From: Candidatus Fermentibacteraceae bacterium
Lineage (GTDB): Bacteria; Fermentibacterota; Fermentibacteria; Fermentibacterales; JCC-6
Reading direction: 5' to 3'
Assembly: GCA_016744855.1 (NCBI GenBank)
Contig: JADGDO010000004.1
Location: 35,006-99,005 of the forward strand
DNA length: 64,000 nucleotides
A model generated the notes under the pieces. The model saw only the letters and a program-made list of their open reading frames with translations, had not been told where the DNA came from and ran no database searches. The translations under genes and the position numbers were made by a program. Below, one piece after another: positions 41,702-50,144 of this stretch. Numbering within the stretch: the first letter of the stretch is position 1; each line of letters starts with the position of its first letter.

Positions 41702-43243
41702 CTAGAGAGGGATATTGCCATGACGGCGGAAGGAATTACCGTGATCCTGCTCGCCGGCAAATTCAAATGCCTTTATGATGATATCTCTTGATTTATGGGG
41801 CTCAGTAAGAATATCCACATAACCCTTCGAGGCAGCTACATAAGGATTTGCGAATTTGTCCTCATATTCCTTGATTTTTTGCTGACGGGTTGCTTCGGGA
41901 TCATCGCTGGCCGCTATCTCTTTCCTGAACACGATATTGGCAGCACCCTCTGCGCCCATTACGGCGATTTCTGCTGTTGGCCATGCAATAACACTGCTGG
42001 CACCGAGGTGTCTGCTGCACATAGCTATATAAGCGCCGCCATAGGCTTTTCGCATGATAACTGTGATTTTGGGTACAGTTGCTTCACTGTATGAATAGAG
42101 AAGCTTAGCTCCATGTCTGATTACACCTGAATGCTCCTGATCAACACCTGGAAGGTAGCCGGGTGTGTCGACAAATGTCAGCAGAGGTATGCCGAAAGCA
42201 TCGCAGAACCTGATAAATCGAGCAGCTTTGTCTGATGCGTTAACATCAAGAACTCCTGCAAGATATTTGGGTTGATTAGCGATGATACCAATTGGTTTTC
42301 CATCCATACGGGCAAATCCAACAACGATATTTCTTGCATACATCTCGTGTACCTGCATGAAATCACTGTTATCTACAAGTCCCTTAATTATATCTGTAAC
42401 ATCATATGGCTTTCTGCGGTTATCCGGAATGATGTTTTCAGGGAGAGAATGCAATGGCGGTTTAGATTCCATTACGGGTGGAGCTTCCAGGCAGTTTGCA
42501 GGCAAGAAGCTGAGTAATCTCTTTATTTGACCGAATGCTTCCTGCTCGGTTTTTGCATAGAAGTGGGCATTTCCGGTGACTGCTGTCTGTGTTTGTGCAC
42601 CACCAAGAACTTCTGCGGAAACATCTTCACCGAGAACTGTTTTAATTACCTGTGGACCGGTAATGAACATATTGGATATTTTCTCAACTACAAAAACAAA
42701 GTCTGTAAGTGCAGGAGAGTAAACAGCACCACCGGCGCATGGACCGAGAATAAGAGAGAGCTGAGGGATGACACCACTGAAAGTAGTATTTCTTAAGAAA
42801 ATTTCCCCGTAGCCATAGAGAGAATCAACACCCTCCTGGATTCTTGCTCCTCCAGAGTCGTTGATACCTATCAGAGGAATTTTCTTTGTACCCGCTCCAT
42901 CCATTATTTTTACAATTTTGGCAGCATGTGCTTTACCGAGCGAGCCACCTGCAACCGTGAAATCCTGTGCAAAGATGGCAATTGGACGCTCATCAATTTT
43001 ACCGAATCCGGTGACAACACCGTCACCTGCAAGTTTTTTTCTATCCATTCCAAAATCTGTGGATGAGTGTTCAACGAAAAGATCAGTTTCAAGGAAAGAA
43101 CCAGAATCAAGTATTTCATCTACTCTTTCTCTTGCAGTGAGTTTTCCTCTCTTCTTCTGCTTCTCGAGAGCAACCTCCCCGCCGCCTTTGAAAAGATTTT
43201 GTACTTTGGAAAGAAAATCATTCATTGATTTTTTGATTGACAT
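41702..43243 (-). CDS. Acyl-CoA carboxylase / methylmalonyl-CoA decarboxylase carboxyltransferase subunit
   Basis: A 513-residue carboxyltransferase of the PccB/MmdA family. It has the LTARERVDEILDSGSFLETDLFVEH opening, GDGVVTGFGKIDERPIAIFAQDFTVAGGSLG, GINDSGGARIQEGVDSLYGYGEIF, GPCAGGAVYSPALTDF and FITGPQVIKTVLGEDV. The second half has FVDTPGYLPGVDQEHSGVIRHGAKLLY and KAYGGAYIAMCSRHLG. It moves carboxyl between biotin and propionyl-CoA/methylmalonyl-CoA (substrate inferred from family). The ATG is one base after the stop of the upstream 794-residue membrane protein, so it may belong to the same transcript. Propionate fermentation or methylmalonyl-CoA decarboxylation is the likely context. Confidence 0.92.
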   Translation of the reverse strand: MSIKKSMNDFLSKVQNLFKGGGEVALEKQKKRGKLTARERVDEILDSGSFLETDLFVEHSSTDFGMDRKKLAGDGVVTGFGKIDERPIAIFAQDFTVAGGSLGKAHAAKIVKIMDGAGTKKIPLIGINDSGGARIQEGVDSLYGYGEIFLRNTTFSGVIPQLSLILGPCAGGAVYSPALTDFVFVVEKISNMFITGPQVIKTVLGEDVSAEVLGGAQTQTAVTGNAHFYAKTEQEAFGQIKRLLSFLPANCLEAPPVMESKPPLHSLPENIIPDNRRKPYDVTDIIKGLVDNSDFMQVHEMYARNIVVGFARMDGKPIGIIANQPKYLAGVLDVNASDKAARFIRFCDAFGIPLLTFVDTPGYLPGVDQEHSGVIRHGAKLLYSYSEATVPKITVIMRKAYGGAYIAMCSRHLGASSVIAWPTAEIAVMGAEGAANIVFRKEIAASDDPEATRQQKIKEYEDKFANPYVAASKGYVDILTEPHKSRDIIIKAFEFAGEQDHGNSFRRHGNIPL

Positions 43244-45628
43244 CTAGAACCCCTCCCCGCCAATCGGCGTATTCCTGTTTCTCAATCTTCTTATTAGTAA
43301 AAGTCGTTCATTTGCGTATTGAGGTAAGGAGTAATCGTTCTCTCCGAACCATTTGTATTCAGTTACCGCTTCCTCTATTCTGTTAAGATCCCAAAAGTTG
43401 TCAGCCAGAATAAGTCTGGCCTCAGCATAACCGGGAGATACAACCGATGCTCTTGTGGCGTATTCAAGAGAATTCGTGTAATCACCCGCTGTTCGATAAA
43501 CCTGAGCAGTTATTTTGAGTACTACAGGTCCCTGTCTTCTGGAAAGAGCGATCCCTGCGAGTTCCTCCGCTCGTTCCTGTTCTCCAGACAGGGAATATAA
43601 CCATGCACACTGTGCAACGCCCCAGGGGGGTAGGGAATCTATGTAAACCTCGGTCTGATCAAGAGCTTTCTGCTGCTGTCCGGTGATCCAGAGAGCAGAG
43701 ATATAAGCTGCTTTTTCACACCATTCAGATGTTATAAGATTACTGTTTATTCCCATCATAGTCTCATTTTCCAACAGAATACCAGTTTGCAGATAAGAGA
43801 CTGCAGTCTGAAGTGATCTGTCTCCAGATGATGCAGCGCTGGCGACAGCTGACTGCCAATCACCTTCCCTACAGTCTATCCAGCAATCGAGAGTTAAAGA
43901 CCAGGCGGTCTCATTCTCTCCAGTAGATACTGGTGAGTAATCGATATCTCCTCTGAAGTAAAAGGATTCAACAATCGTGCTAAGAATAGTTGATCCGAGT
44001 TGATCTCTTTGAGATGTCAGTTCATTCAGAGCAGAAACAGGTTGCAGGTAAAGTGGGGTAGTTAGGAATTTCACTGGGTCCAGTGGGTCATAGAACCTGA
44101 ATGCAATTTCTTCCAATTGGGTATCATGTAGAAGATCCCACTTTGCGTAGGTGCAGGTTATACCATCTATGTGAATGGGCACCCACTCCGGAAGTGCTGC
44201 TGCCAGCTGCACCGAACTGAATTGATTCCTTGTGTTGTAAACCAAAAGGTTGAATCCATACTTGTCAAACAGACTTTTTTGCTCTGCTAAGAATCCTTCA
44301 CCAGGAGCTTCGGCTAGCATGAGATACTCCCAATGGAATGATTCCGGAAATAGAAGACACCTGCCGTCAACAAAAAGAGGCAGTCTTTCGCCGAACCTGA
44401 ATTCAAGATATCCAGATATTTCATTCGTGTTAAAAAGCACAGCCTGTTCAAGGAGATCTGGATGCTCTTCGAGAAGATCAGCAAGCTCTACCGGATAAAC
44501 AGACCAATCTACCCCTGTACTGAGTTGTCTGGGAGGGCCAATTTCTCTTGGAACACCGTATAGAAAAGGAATTACTGCAATAATGAAAAACGGGATTGCA
44601 CAGTATTTGGCAGGGATTTTCAGTTTTAGCATACCCGGTACCCAGGCAAGCATTGCCGGTGCGAGAAGTTCCCCGTTTCTTGCTGCAAATACTGTTGCCA
44701 TAATCAGAAGGAAAAGGGCAAAAATTTCGCCACGATCAGGTAGACCTTTTCTGAACCGGATAAGCAGAGCGATTGTGGCTATCCCTAGTGATGAAAAGAG
44801 TATAGCTGTGCGTGATAATATTTTTTCTGGAGCATATCTGGGATCAAAGGGACTCCACCACTCACGAATCGATTGTTTGAAAAGAGGTTGGGCCAGAAAC
44901 GAAGGGAGGTACTCGAGAGTTCTGAACCCATTTGGATGAATTCCACTAACCAGCAGAAGGGCTGCGGGAGGAAGAAGCCATTTCCAGAAATCCTTGTATT
45001 TCCTGTTGAGAAGTTTTTCCATCGCCGGCACCGAAGAGAGGAAGAAGCCCATCACGAAACCCGCATGCACATTTACCCAGAGAATCTGGATAGGGAGGAG
45101 AATCAAAGCAAGTTTCCATGGTTTTGCAAACTTGAATGAAAGAATGTAAAGGTAAACTGAGAAGAAGAATATGCTGAAAAAGTGAGGGCGGGTTATCCAT
45201 CTCGGCTGTGCAAGAGATAACCAGAAAACAGCAAATATGAATGCGAATCCAGGGTCTGCTCCATTTTTAATTGAAGCCTTGAAAGCGAACAAAACCGAAA
45301 GACCAATAAAAAATGCTTTGAGAAGAACGGGACCTGATTCTCCCAGGTGTATCCACGAAAGAGCCATAGCTGATTCGGCCAGCCATTCATGCTGTATCCA
45401 GTATGCTCCCTGCCTCGTCCATGTGAATGGGTCCTCTGTTCTTATCTGTCCAGTTTCAACAATATCAATACCATTTCTCAGATGCCAGAAAAAATTACCG
45501 TTGTGAACAGGAGTGACAGAGAATAATACAGCGATCAGTGTGAGCAGAACACAGAGTACACCTGCTTCAGAATATTTCTCTGATATTTTCAATTCGTCTC
45601 CGGGTAATGGGTGTACCTGAGAATTCAA
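43244..45628 (-). CDS. Large multi-spanning membrane protein with C-terminal TPR-like repeats (GT-C-like)
   Basis: A 794-residue protein. Residues about 20-370 hold some ten hydrophobic segments with a first extracytoplasmic loop WHLRNGIDIVETGQIRTEDPFTWTRQG followed by HEWLAE. A loop with acidic and WxxxEW/HEWL residues after TM1 is typical of GT-C glycosyltransferases that use polyprenyl-linked sugars, though I cannot name the family. About 380-560 is soluble, and about 560-780 is TPR-like (YTNSLEYATRASVVSPGYAEARLILADNFWDLNRIEEAVTEY). It overlaps the DUF2723 gene by 62 bases at its start and is followed at once by the carboxyltransferase gene. A role in glycan or protein glycosylation is inference. 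Confidence 0.75.
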   Translation of the reverse strand: MNSQVHPLPGDELKISEKYSEAGVLCVLLTLIAVLFSVTPVHNGNFFWHLRNGIDIVETGQIRTEDPFTWTRQGAYWIQHEWLAESAMALSWIHLGESGPVLLKAFFIGLSVLFAFKASIKNGADPGFAFIFAVFWLSLAQPRWITRPHFFSIFFFSVYLYILSFKFAKPWKLALILLPIQILWVNVHAGFVMGFFLSSVPAMEKLLNRKYKDFWKWLLPPAALLLVSGIHPNGFRTLEYLPSFLAQPLFKQSIREWWSPFDPRYAPEKILSRTAILFSSLGIATIALLIRFRKGLPDRGEIFALFLLIMATVFAARNGELLAPAMLAWVPGMLKLKIPAKYCAIPFFIIAVIPFLYGVPREIGPPRQLSTGVDWSVYPVELADLLEEHPDLLEQAVLFNTNEISGYLEFRFGERLPLFVDGRCLLFPESFHWEYLMLAEAPGEGFLAEQKSLFDKYGFNLLVYNTRNQFSSVQLAAALPEWVPIHIDGITCTYAKWDLLHDTQLEEIAFRFYDPLDPVKFLTTPLYLQPVSALNELTSQRDQLGSTILSTIVESFYFRGDIDYSPVSTGENETAWSLTLDCWIDCREGDWQSAVASAASSGDRSLQTAVSYLQTGILLENETMMGINSNLITSEWCEKAAYISALWITGQQQKALDQTEVYIDSLPPWGVAQCAWLYSLSGEQERAEELAGIALSRRQGPVVLKITAQVYRTAGDYTNSLEYATRASVVSPGYAEARLILADNFWDLNRIEEAVTEYKWFGENDYSLPQYANERLLLIRRLRNRNTPIGGEGF

Positions 45629-47060
45629 TGGCTTTCAGGTAAAAACTGTCTTTCAGTAAAGGATCTTCTTCCTGTATCATTCTTCTCATCCAGGCCTCAG
45701 CAACAAGATCCATTGCCATTGGGTCCGGGGAGGAACTTTCGAAGTCAAATATAGCCATTCTGTTCCAGAAGATGTGAGTTTCTTCCATTTCCTTTGGACT
45801 GAACAATAGCCCATGAAGGGTAAAGCTATCCCCTCTGCTCCAGGCTCTGGAAATATGGACTGATCTCTCTCCGATAAATGGAGGTATGGGACCTGATGGA
45901 GAAAACTCAAAGTAGTTCCCGAAGGGATCCGATAGAATTACATCAGATCTAAGTTTCAATGTGTTGACAGCATAAGCAACATAGTAGGTGTCATGTGCGA
46001 TCGGTCTGTATATGTCACCCGGTGGAATGGAATTAAGAACATCAACGGTCCAGAGCATTGCAATGTTGTCTTTACTTCTATCTGAAGAGACCAGCCCGTT
46101 GACTGCAGCAACAGAAACAAGCAGAAGAGCGGTTATTCTGAAAAACAAGCCTTTTTCGAATAGTTTCTCCAGTCCTGAAGCGCATCTGAGAGAAAGAGGA
46201 AGAAGAAGAATCCATAGCTGCCCGGCCGGGTCCGGTAACTCGTATGATGCAAGAAAGAGCAGGGCCAATAAACTTGGAACATCTCTTTCTGCTTTGAATT
46301 TTCCACCAGCTGTTGCAAGAAGAACGAAAACAACTGCTCCAGGAATCCCAATGAATCGAAGTGCCTCGAGTAATCTCTCCAAAGAGGGCAGATTCAACCT
46401 TCCCGAGTGGGCTGTAAAGTAGGAGATGAGTGTATCAAAGCTAGCCGGGTGTCCGTAGTGTGCAATCCTGCAGGTACCTGATCTGAGAGGAATATAGAGA
46501 AGCAGAGTTATTGGAAGAAAAAAGGTAAGTAGAAGAAGCCACTTTTTCTTCAAAGTCTTAAATGATAAGAAGAGCGGAGAACTGAGCAGTGAAATTGGAT
46601 GGCCAGCGAACAAGGCCATTCCTGAAGCGTAGGGAGAGAGTTTGGTATCTTTTAAAGAGATTGCAGTAAGAACCAGTAGGATTGCCAGGGGATATACTTC
46701 AAGACTGTTAAACTGGCTCATTACAGGGGCTGCCGTTAGAAAGAGAACAGATCCGGTTAGTGCTGGTAGGAAGTGTAAACCAGATTTGCGGAATGCAGCC
46801 GTCCCTGCATATAGAGCAATAGCTGCTATGAAGCAGTTCAAGAGCCGTAAGTGTCCATATAGTGGAGAGAAAACTATTGAAAACAATCTGATAAGCATCA
46901 GAAAGAGTGGGTAGCCCGGCGAGTGAGCGATCTGCAGCTCTGATCCACAAACAGCGAATTCTGCACCGTCCGTTGCATCAAACGATGGAGGTCCTGAAAT
47001 CAGTGCTGCCAGGAACAACCCGGCAGCGCAGGCTATTAGAATCAGTTTTCTGCTGTGCAT
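45567..47060 (-). CDS. DUF2723 (TMEM260-like) membrane protein, putative O-mannosyltransferase
   Basis: About 497 residues with many hydrophobic helices. The signature loop after TM1, DATDGAEFAVCGSELQIAHSPGYPLFLMLIRLFS, matches the DUF2723 pattern (D-x-x-E-F...A-x-x-L-x-I-A-H-P-P-G-Y-P-L). The human member TMEM260 has been reported as a protein O-mannosyltransferase, so a GT-C polyprenyl-phosphate-sugar transferase is the best guess. The catalytic acidic residues are the D and E in this loop. I prefer ATG 47060, which begins MHSRKLILIACAAGLFLAALISG, over the track's 47084. It overlaps both neighbours, pointing to one operon. The supply of GDP-mannose from manA/manC in the window fits. Confidence 0.82.
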   Translation of the reverse strand: MHSRKLILIACAAGLFLAALISGPPSFDATDGAEFAVCGSELQIAHSPGYPLFLMLIRLFSIVFSPLYGHLRLLNCFIAAIALYAGTAAFRKSGLHFLPALTGSVLFLTAAPVMSQFNSLEVYPLAILLVLTAISLKDTKLSPYASGMALFAGHPISLLSSPLFLSFKTLKKKWLLLLTFFLPITLLLYIPLRSGTCRIAHYGHPASFDTLISYFTAHSGRLNLPSLERLLEALRFIGIPGAVVFVLLATAGGKFKAERDVPSLLALLFLASYELPDPAGQLWILLLPLSLRCASGLEKLFEKGLFFRITALLLVSVAAVNGLVSSDRSKDNIAMLWTVDVLNSIPPGDIYRPIAHDTYYVAYAVNTLKLRSDVILSDPFGNYFEFSPSGPIPPFIGERSVHISRAWSRGDSFTLHGLLFSPKEMEETHIFWNRMAIFDFESSSPDPMAMDLVAEAWMRRMIQEEDPLLKDSFYLKAIEFSGTPITRRRIENIREIF

Positions 47061-49339
47061 ACCACTTGTGCCAGTGAGTCGCATAGAGTTTGTGCCCAGG
47101 GTGTCTGACTGAAGGATTGTTCAAGTTGAGGTACCTCCAGTAAATCACCCCTTCCCTTAAGAATTCCAGCAAGAACTGCTCTGTGAGATGCACTGGAAGG
47201 GTAGCAGTGGGCAGCATATCTTGCTGTAATCTCAGCTTCAGTGAAGTTTCCAGATTCAAGAGCAGCATTAACAGCCAAAGAAAAACTTGCTCTTGTGGGC
47301 GAAAGTGCACCTGCGATTGCTCTGGAAGCATACATCAGAGTGTTTTCCGGATCACCCGCAGCAGAGTACCACATTGCAGCTGTTTCGAGTACTTCAGAGC
47401 CATCAGGCTTTATCAGAAGACAGATGTCCAGAAGATCCTTCCTGTCAGGTTGGCCTGTAGAAATAATTGATGCACGCAGTCTTGCAAGCATAACTGGAAG
47501 ACAGTTTCCTAATTGAAGTTCTGCTTCACTGTAAAGAGAGTCCCAGTCAGCACCGCCAGTTATTGCAGAAAGAGTAATTGTTCTTGCCCAATCAGTAGCA
47601 GCAGCGGCGGGAGAACTCAGAAAAGCAAGAGAATACTGAAGAGACTTAACAGTATCTCCCATTGCCATGTGTGCTGTGGCCATTGATCTCATCAGCATAG
47701 GGTTCATCCCTGAGCGTGAATGTATGTAGTTTAAAGAAGCTGTATCACCGGTCATCGACAAGAAAGAAACTCTCATTGTTATGGCTGAGCTGAGCTCTGA
47801 TTCGTTAGCAGAGTTTGAGTAGAATTCGAAAATGCGGTTAAAAGAAGCTGTATCCGCTCTTGCAAATGCCAGGTTCATCATTACTTTCATCAATGAAGCT
47901 GTGGAATCTCCGCGAGCGATTGTAGTTTCACACACATATCTGGATCTTTCATCCTGCCCCGATAGGTGAGTTGTTTCTCCAAGAGTTAGCCATGAACCTC
48001 CTCCAGCTGCGAGACGAGAAGCGGATTCAAGAGCCAGGTTAATGCGGCTGGATCTGGCAAATGTATCCGTTCTTCTAGCAATTCCCCTCAACCAGGCCCC
48101 CTCTTCCGAAGCAGGTGGAGTTGAAACAACAGCAATCAAAGGTAACGCAAAAAGCATCAGCCAGGCTAATTTCTTTTCTGAGAGGAAAACAATAAGAGGT
48201 AGAACAAAAATGGAAACAAGTACTCCTGTTGAACCCAGAGAAAAACCAACTGGTGATAGTGTCGCTAAGAAAAGAGTAATGGCAAAAAGTGATAGGCGCA
48301 GTTTTGATGGTCCCGGAAGACCTCCTGTGGCAAGTGCCAGACCTGTAAAAACAAGAGTTTCCCATCCAGATGCCCAAGCCAGAGAAAGTGCAACAATTGA
48401 AGCTACTGCCCTGAAATTACCTTTCCAGGAAGTGGCTGCTATAAGCCAGAATGCTGCTATAAGCGCTCCTGCAATTGTTACAGAGTCAGCGAAAGTTACT
48501 CCATTTGAAGGAACTACTGCTACAGCGGCAACAGTACCCAGAATAGCTGCCAATATCAGAGGGAGAAATTGCTTTGATTTCTTTTTAAGGTCATTCCAGC
48601 GATCAATTGCCAGCTCTCTAACAAACCACAGAGAGAGCAGGGAAACAGGTATCATGTCAATAAGATAAACTATGTAATGAGAAGCTCCGGTTGTGGGTGC
48701 CTCTGTAGCAGCGTGCCATTGAAGTAGGGAATGAGTGATGCCGTCACCCGGAAAGAACGGTTGAAAAATAACACCAATCAGATATGGCCATGTAAAGAAT
48801 GTAAGGAAAACAGGTGCAAAAACAATAGTGTTAAGTATTCCCCTGATAATTCTTTTGTTTGGAGCAACTGCCCATGTAAATATACCTGCGAGAATGCATC
48901 CGATAGCTGCTTCAATTCTTATACCTGCAGTAGTTCCATTTAGAGTTACCATAGGATTGAAGAAATTCAGAAGAAACCATACGGTATTACTTCTTTCCAG
49001 AGGAAAATAGCCGATTGCAGAGGTGGTACCGGCCAGTTTGTCAATAATGGGGGGCAGGAGGGTAAGAGTCCATGCTAGAACCATGATTTTAAGAAGTTTT
49101 GCAGCATCGTAACCACTGAATACACGCATAACAAAAACAAGCATGAGTAACGGGAATACATAAGCAACAGGAAAATGCAGCATGAAAGCAGGAGCGGAAA
49201 ATAAGATTCCCATCGAGAATGCTTCCAAAAGATTTCTTACAATAACCGTTACTGCAAAAAGAGCTGCGAGTTGCCATGTCGATGCCGGGAGATCTGTTCC
49301 CCAATTTATAGATCTGTCTATCAAAACCTTTAGTTTCAT
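47042..49339 (-). CDS. Multi-spanning membrane protein with C-terminal helical repeat region
   Basis: A 765-residue protein. The first ~430 residues carry a dozen or so predicted transmembrane stretches, starting VIVRNLLEAFSMGILF and including TWPYLIGVIFQPFFPG. Residues about 440-765 are soluble, alanine and serine rich, with paired helices and repeats that read like TPR or SEL1 elements (MRSMATAHMAMGDTVKSLQYSLAFL, AAMWYSAAGDPENTLMYASRAI, AALESGNFTEAEITARYAAHCYPSSASHRAVLAGILKGRGD). I do not recognise a named family. It overlaps its upstream lipoprotein gene by 4 bases and the DUF2723 gene by about 19. It shares the membrane-plus-TPR layout with the 794-residue neighbour, suggesting a common pathway. 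Confidence 0.72.
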   Translation of the reverse strand: MKLKVLIDRSINWGTDLPASTWQLAALFAVTVIVRNLLEAFSMGILFSAPAFMLHFPVAYVFPLLMLVFVMRVFSGYDAAKLLKIMVLAWTLTLLPPIIDKLAGTTSAIGYFPLERSNTVWFLLNFFNPMVTLNGTTAGIRIEAAIGCILAGIFTWAVAPNKRIIRGILNTIVFAPVFLTFFTWPYLIGVIFQPFFPGDGITHSLLQWHAATEAPTTGASHYIVYLIDMIPVSLLSLWFVRELAIDRWNDLKKKSKQFLPLILAAILGTVAAVAVVPSNGVTFADSVTIAGALIAAFWLIAATSWKGNFRAVASIVALSLAWASGWETLVFTGLALATGGLPGPSKLRLSLFAITLFLATLSPVGFSLGSTGVLVSIFVLPLIVFLSEKKLAWLMLFALPLIAVVSTPPASEEGAWLRGIARRTDTFARSSRINLALESASRLAAGGGSWLTLGETTHLSGQDERSRYVCETTIARGDSTASLMKVMMNLAFARADTASFNRIFEFYSNSANESELSSAITMRVSFLSMTGDTASLNYIHSRSGMNPMLMRSMATAHMAMGDTVKSLQYSLAFLSSPAAAATDWARTITLSAITGGADWDSLYSEAELQLGNCLPVMLARLRASIISTGQPDRKDLLDICLLIKPDGSEVLETAAMWYSAAGDPENTLMYASRAIAGALSPTRASFSLAVNAALESGNFTEAEITARYAAHCYPSSASHRAVLAGILKGRGDLLEVPQLEQSFSQTPWAQTLCDSLAQVVCTAEN

Positions 49340-50091
49340 TCGGTCTCCATTTTATAAAATGCCTGCATTGCCGGGTATCCACTCCCGGTATTTTCCCAGT
49401 TAACCCTCGAGATCAACCTGACAGTTGCAAAAAATCCCTGGATATCCATTCCTTCCAGCAATCTGCTCTGTACTCCCAATCCGGTAAAGACTCCCCATCC
49501 CCTGAAATTATTTGTCTCGACAGGAGGAGTGTAAAGGGCAACTGTTAAGTCATTATCTGAGCCGTACTCACTCCAGAATTCGGTAATATCAGTGCAGCAT
49601 TGTGCTTCAGGGACAATTTGCAGTACCACATCCGGCTTGAAGAAGTTAATCAGTTCAAGAACAGTTTGTTGTCTCAACACAGGGTTTTCCCAAAGACTGT
49701 CTGCAAGCAGTTCAGAATTCAGTTGAGGCTCCATTCTTACAGGTATCCCCGATGAATCAGTCCAGATAATCAGGTGGTCTCTAAGCCCTGAGAAGGATGT
49801 TTCCTCAGGGAGTACCAATATGAGAAGCTTGCCTGTGCGATCAAGCTCCTGGGCAATGCTCAGAAAGAAATCTGATTCTGTGCTTTCTGACGCATAAAAC
49901 CTTCCGCCAGCTGTTTCCAAAAGATCAGTAACAGCCTCAGGCATAGAGTCGTCTGGTGAAGGTGAAGCCGTAAATTTTATGAGCATTGCAGTTTCTCCTG
50001 TTTCAGGAAGAGAAGTGCTCTGTCTCTGATATACATTGCTATCGCTATTGCAACCTGTATTTACCATCAGGAGCGTTACAAACAGAACCAT
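49336..50091 (-). CDS. Probable lipoprotein, possibly phosphodiesterase/alkaline-phosphatase superfamily related
   Basis: About 251 residues with a short signal MVLFVTLLMVNTGC, so Cys would be lipidated after NTG. The mature part contains LLETAGGRFYASESTESDFFLSIAQEL, LIIWTDSSGIPV, PDVVLQIVPEAQCCTDITEFW and a C-terminal RGWGVFTGLGVQSRLLEGMDIQGFFATVRLI, which resembles the end of type I phosphodiesterase/sulfatase-like proteins. That resemblance is weak and the metal ligands are not all visible. ATG 50091 (TTG 50097 is an alternative) has no Shine-Dalgarno and lies just after a terminator. It is the first gene of the four-gene membrane operon and overlaps the next by ATGA. Confidence 0.62.
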   Translation of the reverse strand: MVLFVTLLMVNTGCNSDSNVYQRQSTSLPETGETAMLIKFTASPSPDDSMPEAVTDLLETAGGRFYASESTESDFFLSIAQELDRTGKLLILVLPEETSFSGLRDHLIIWTDSSGIPVRMEPQLNSELLADSLWENPVLRQQTVLELINFFKPDVVLQIVPEAQCCTDITEFWSEYGSDNDLTVALYTPPVETNNFRGWGVFTGLGVQSRLLEGMDIQGFFATVRLISRVNWENTGSGYPAMQAFYKMETE

Positions 50092-50097
50092 ATGCAA

Positions 50098-50130
50098 AAA
50101 GTGCCCGGTTGTATACCGGGCACCCTTTTT
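50098..50130. terminator. Terminator downstream of the first metalloprotease gene
   Basis: A 9-bp perfect stem gtgcccggt / accgggcac with loop tgtat. On the minus strand it is followed by TTTTTGC and ends the gene at 50145. On the plus strand it is followed by ccttttttg, so it can act both ways. The next minus-strand gene starts within a few bases, without an evident promoter. Confidence 0.85.
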
Positions 50131-50144
50131 TGCTATTCTTAAAA

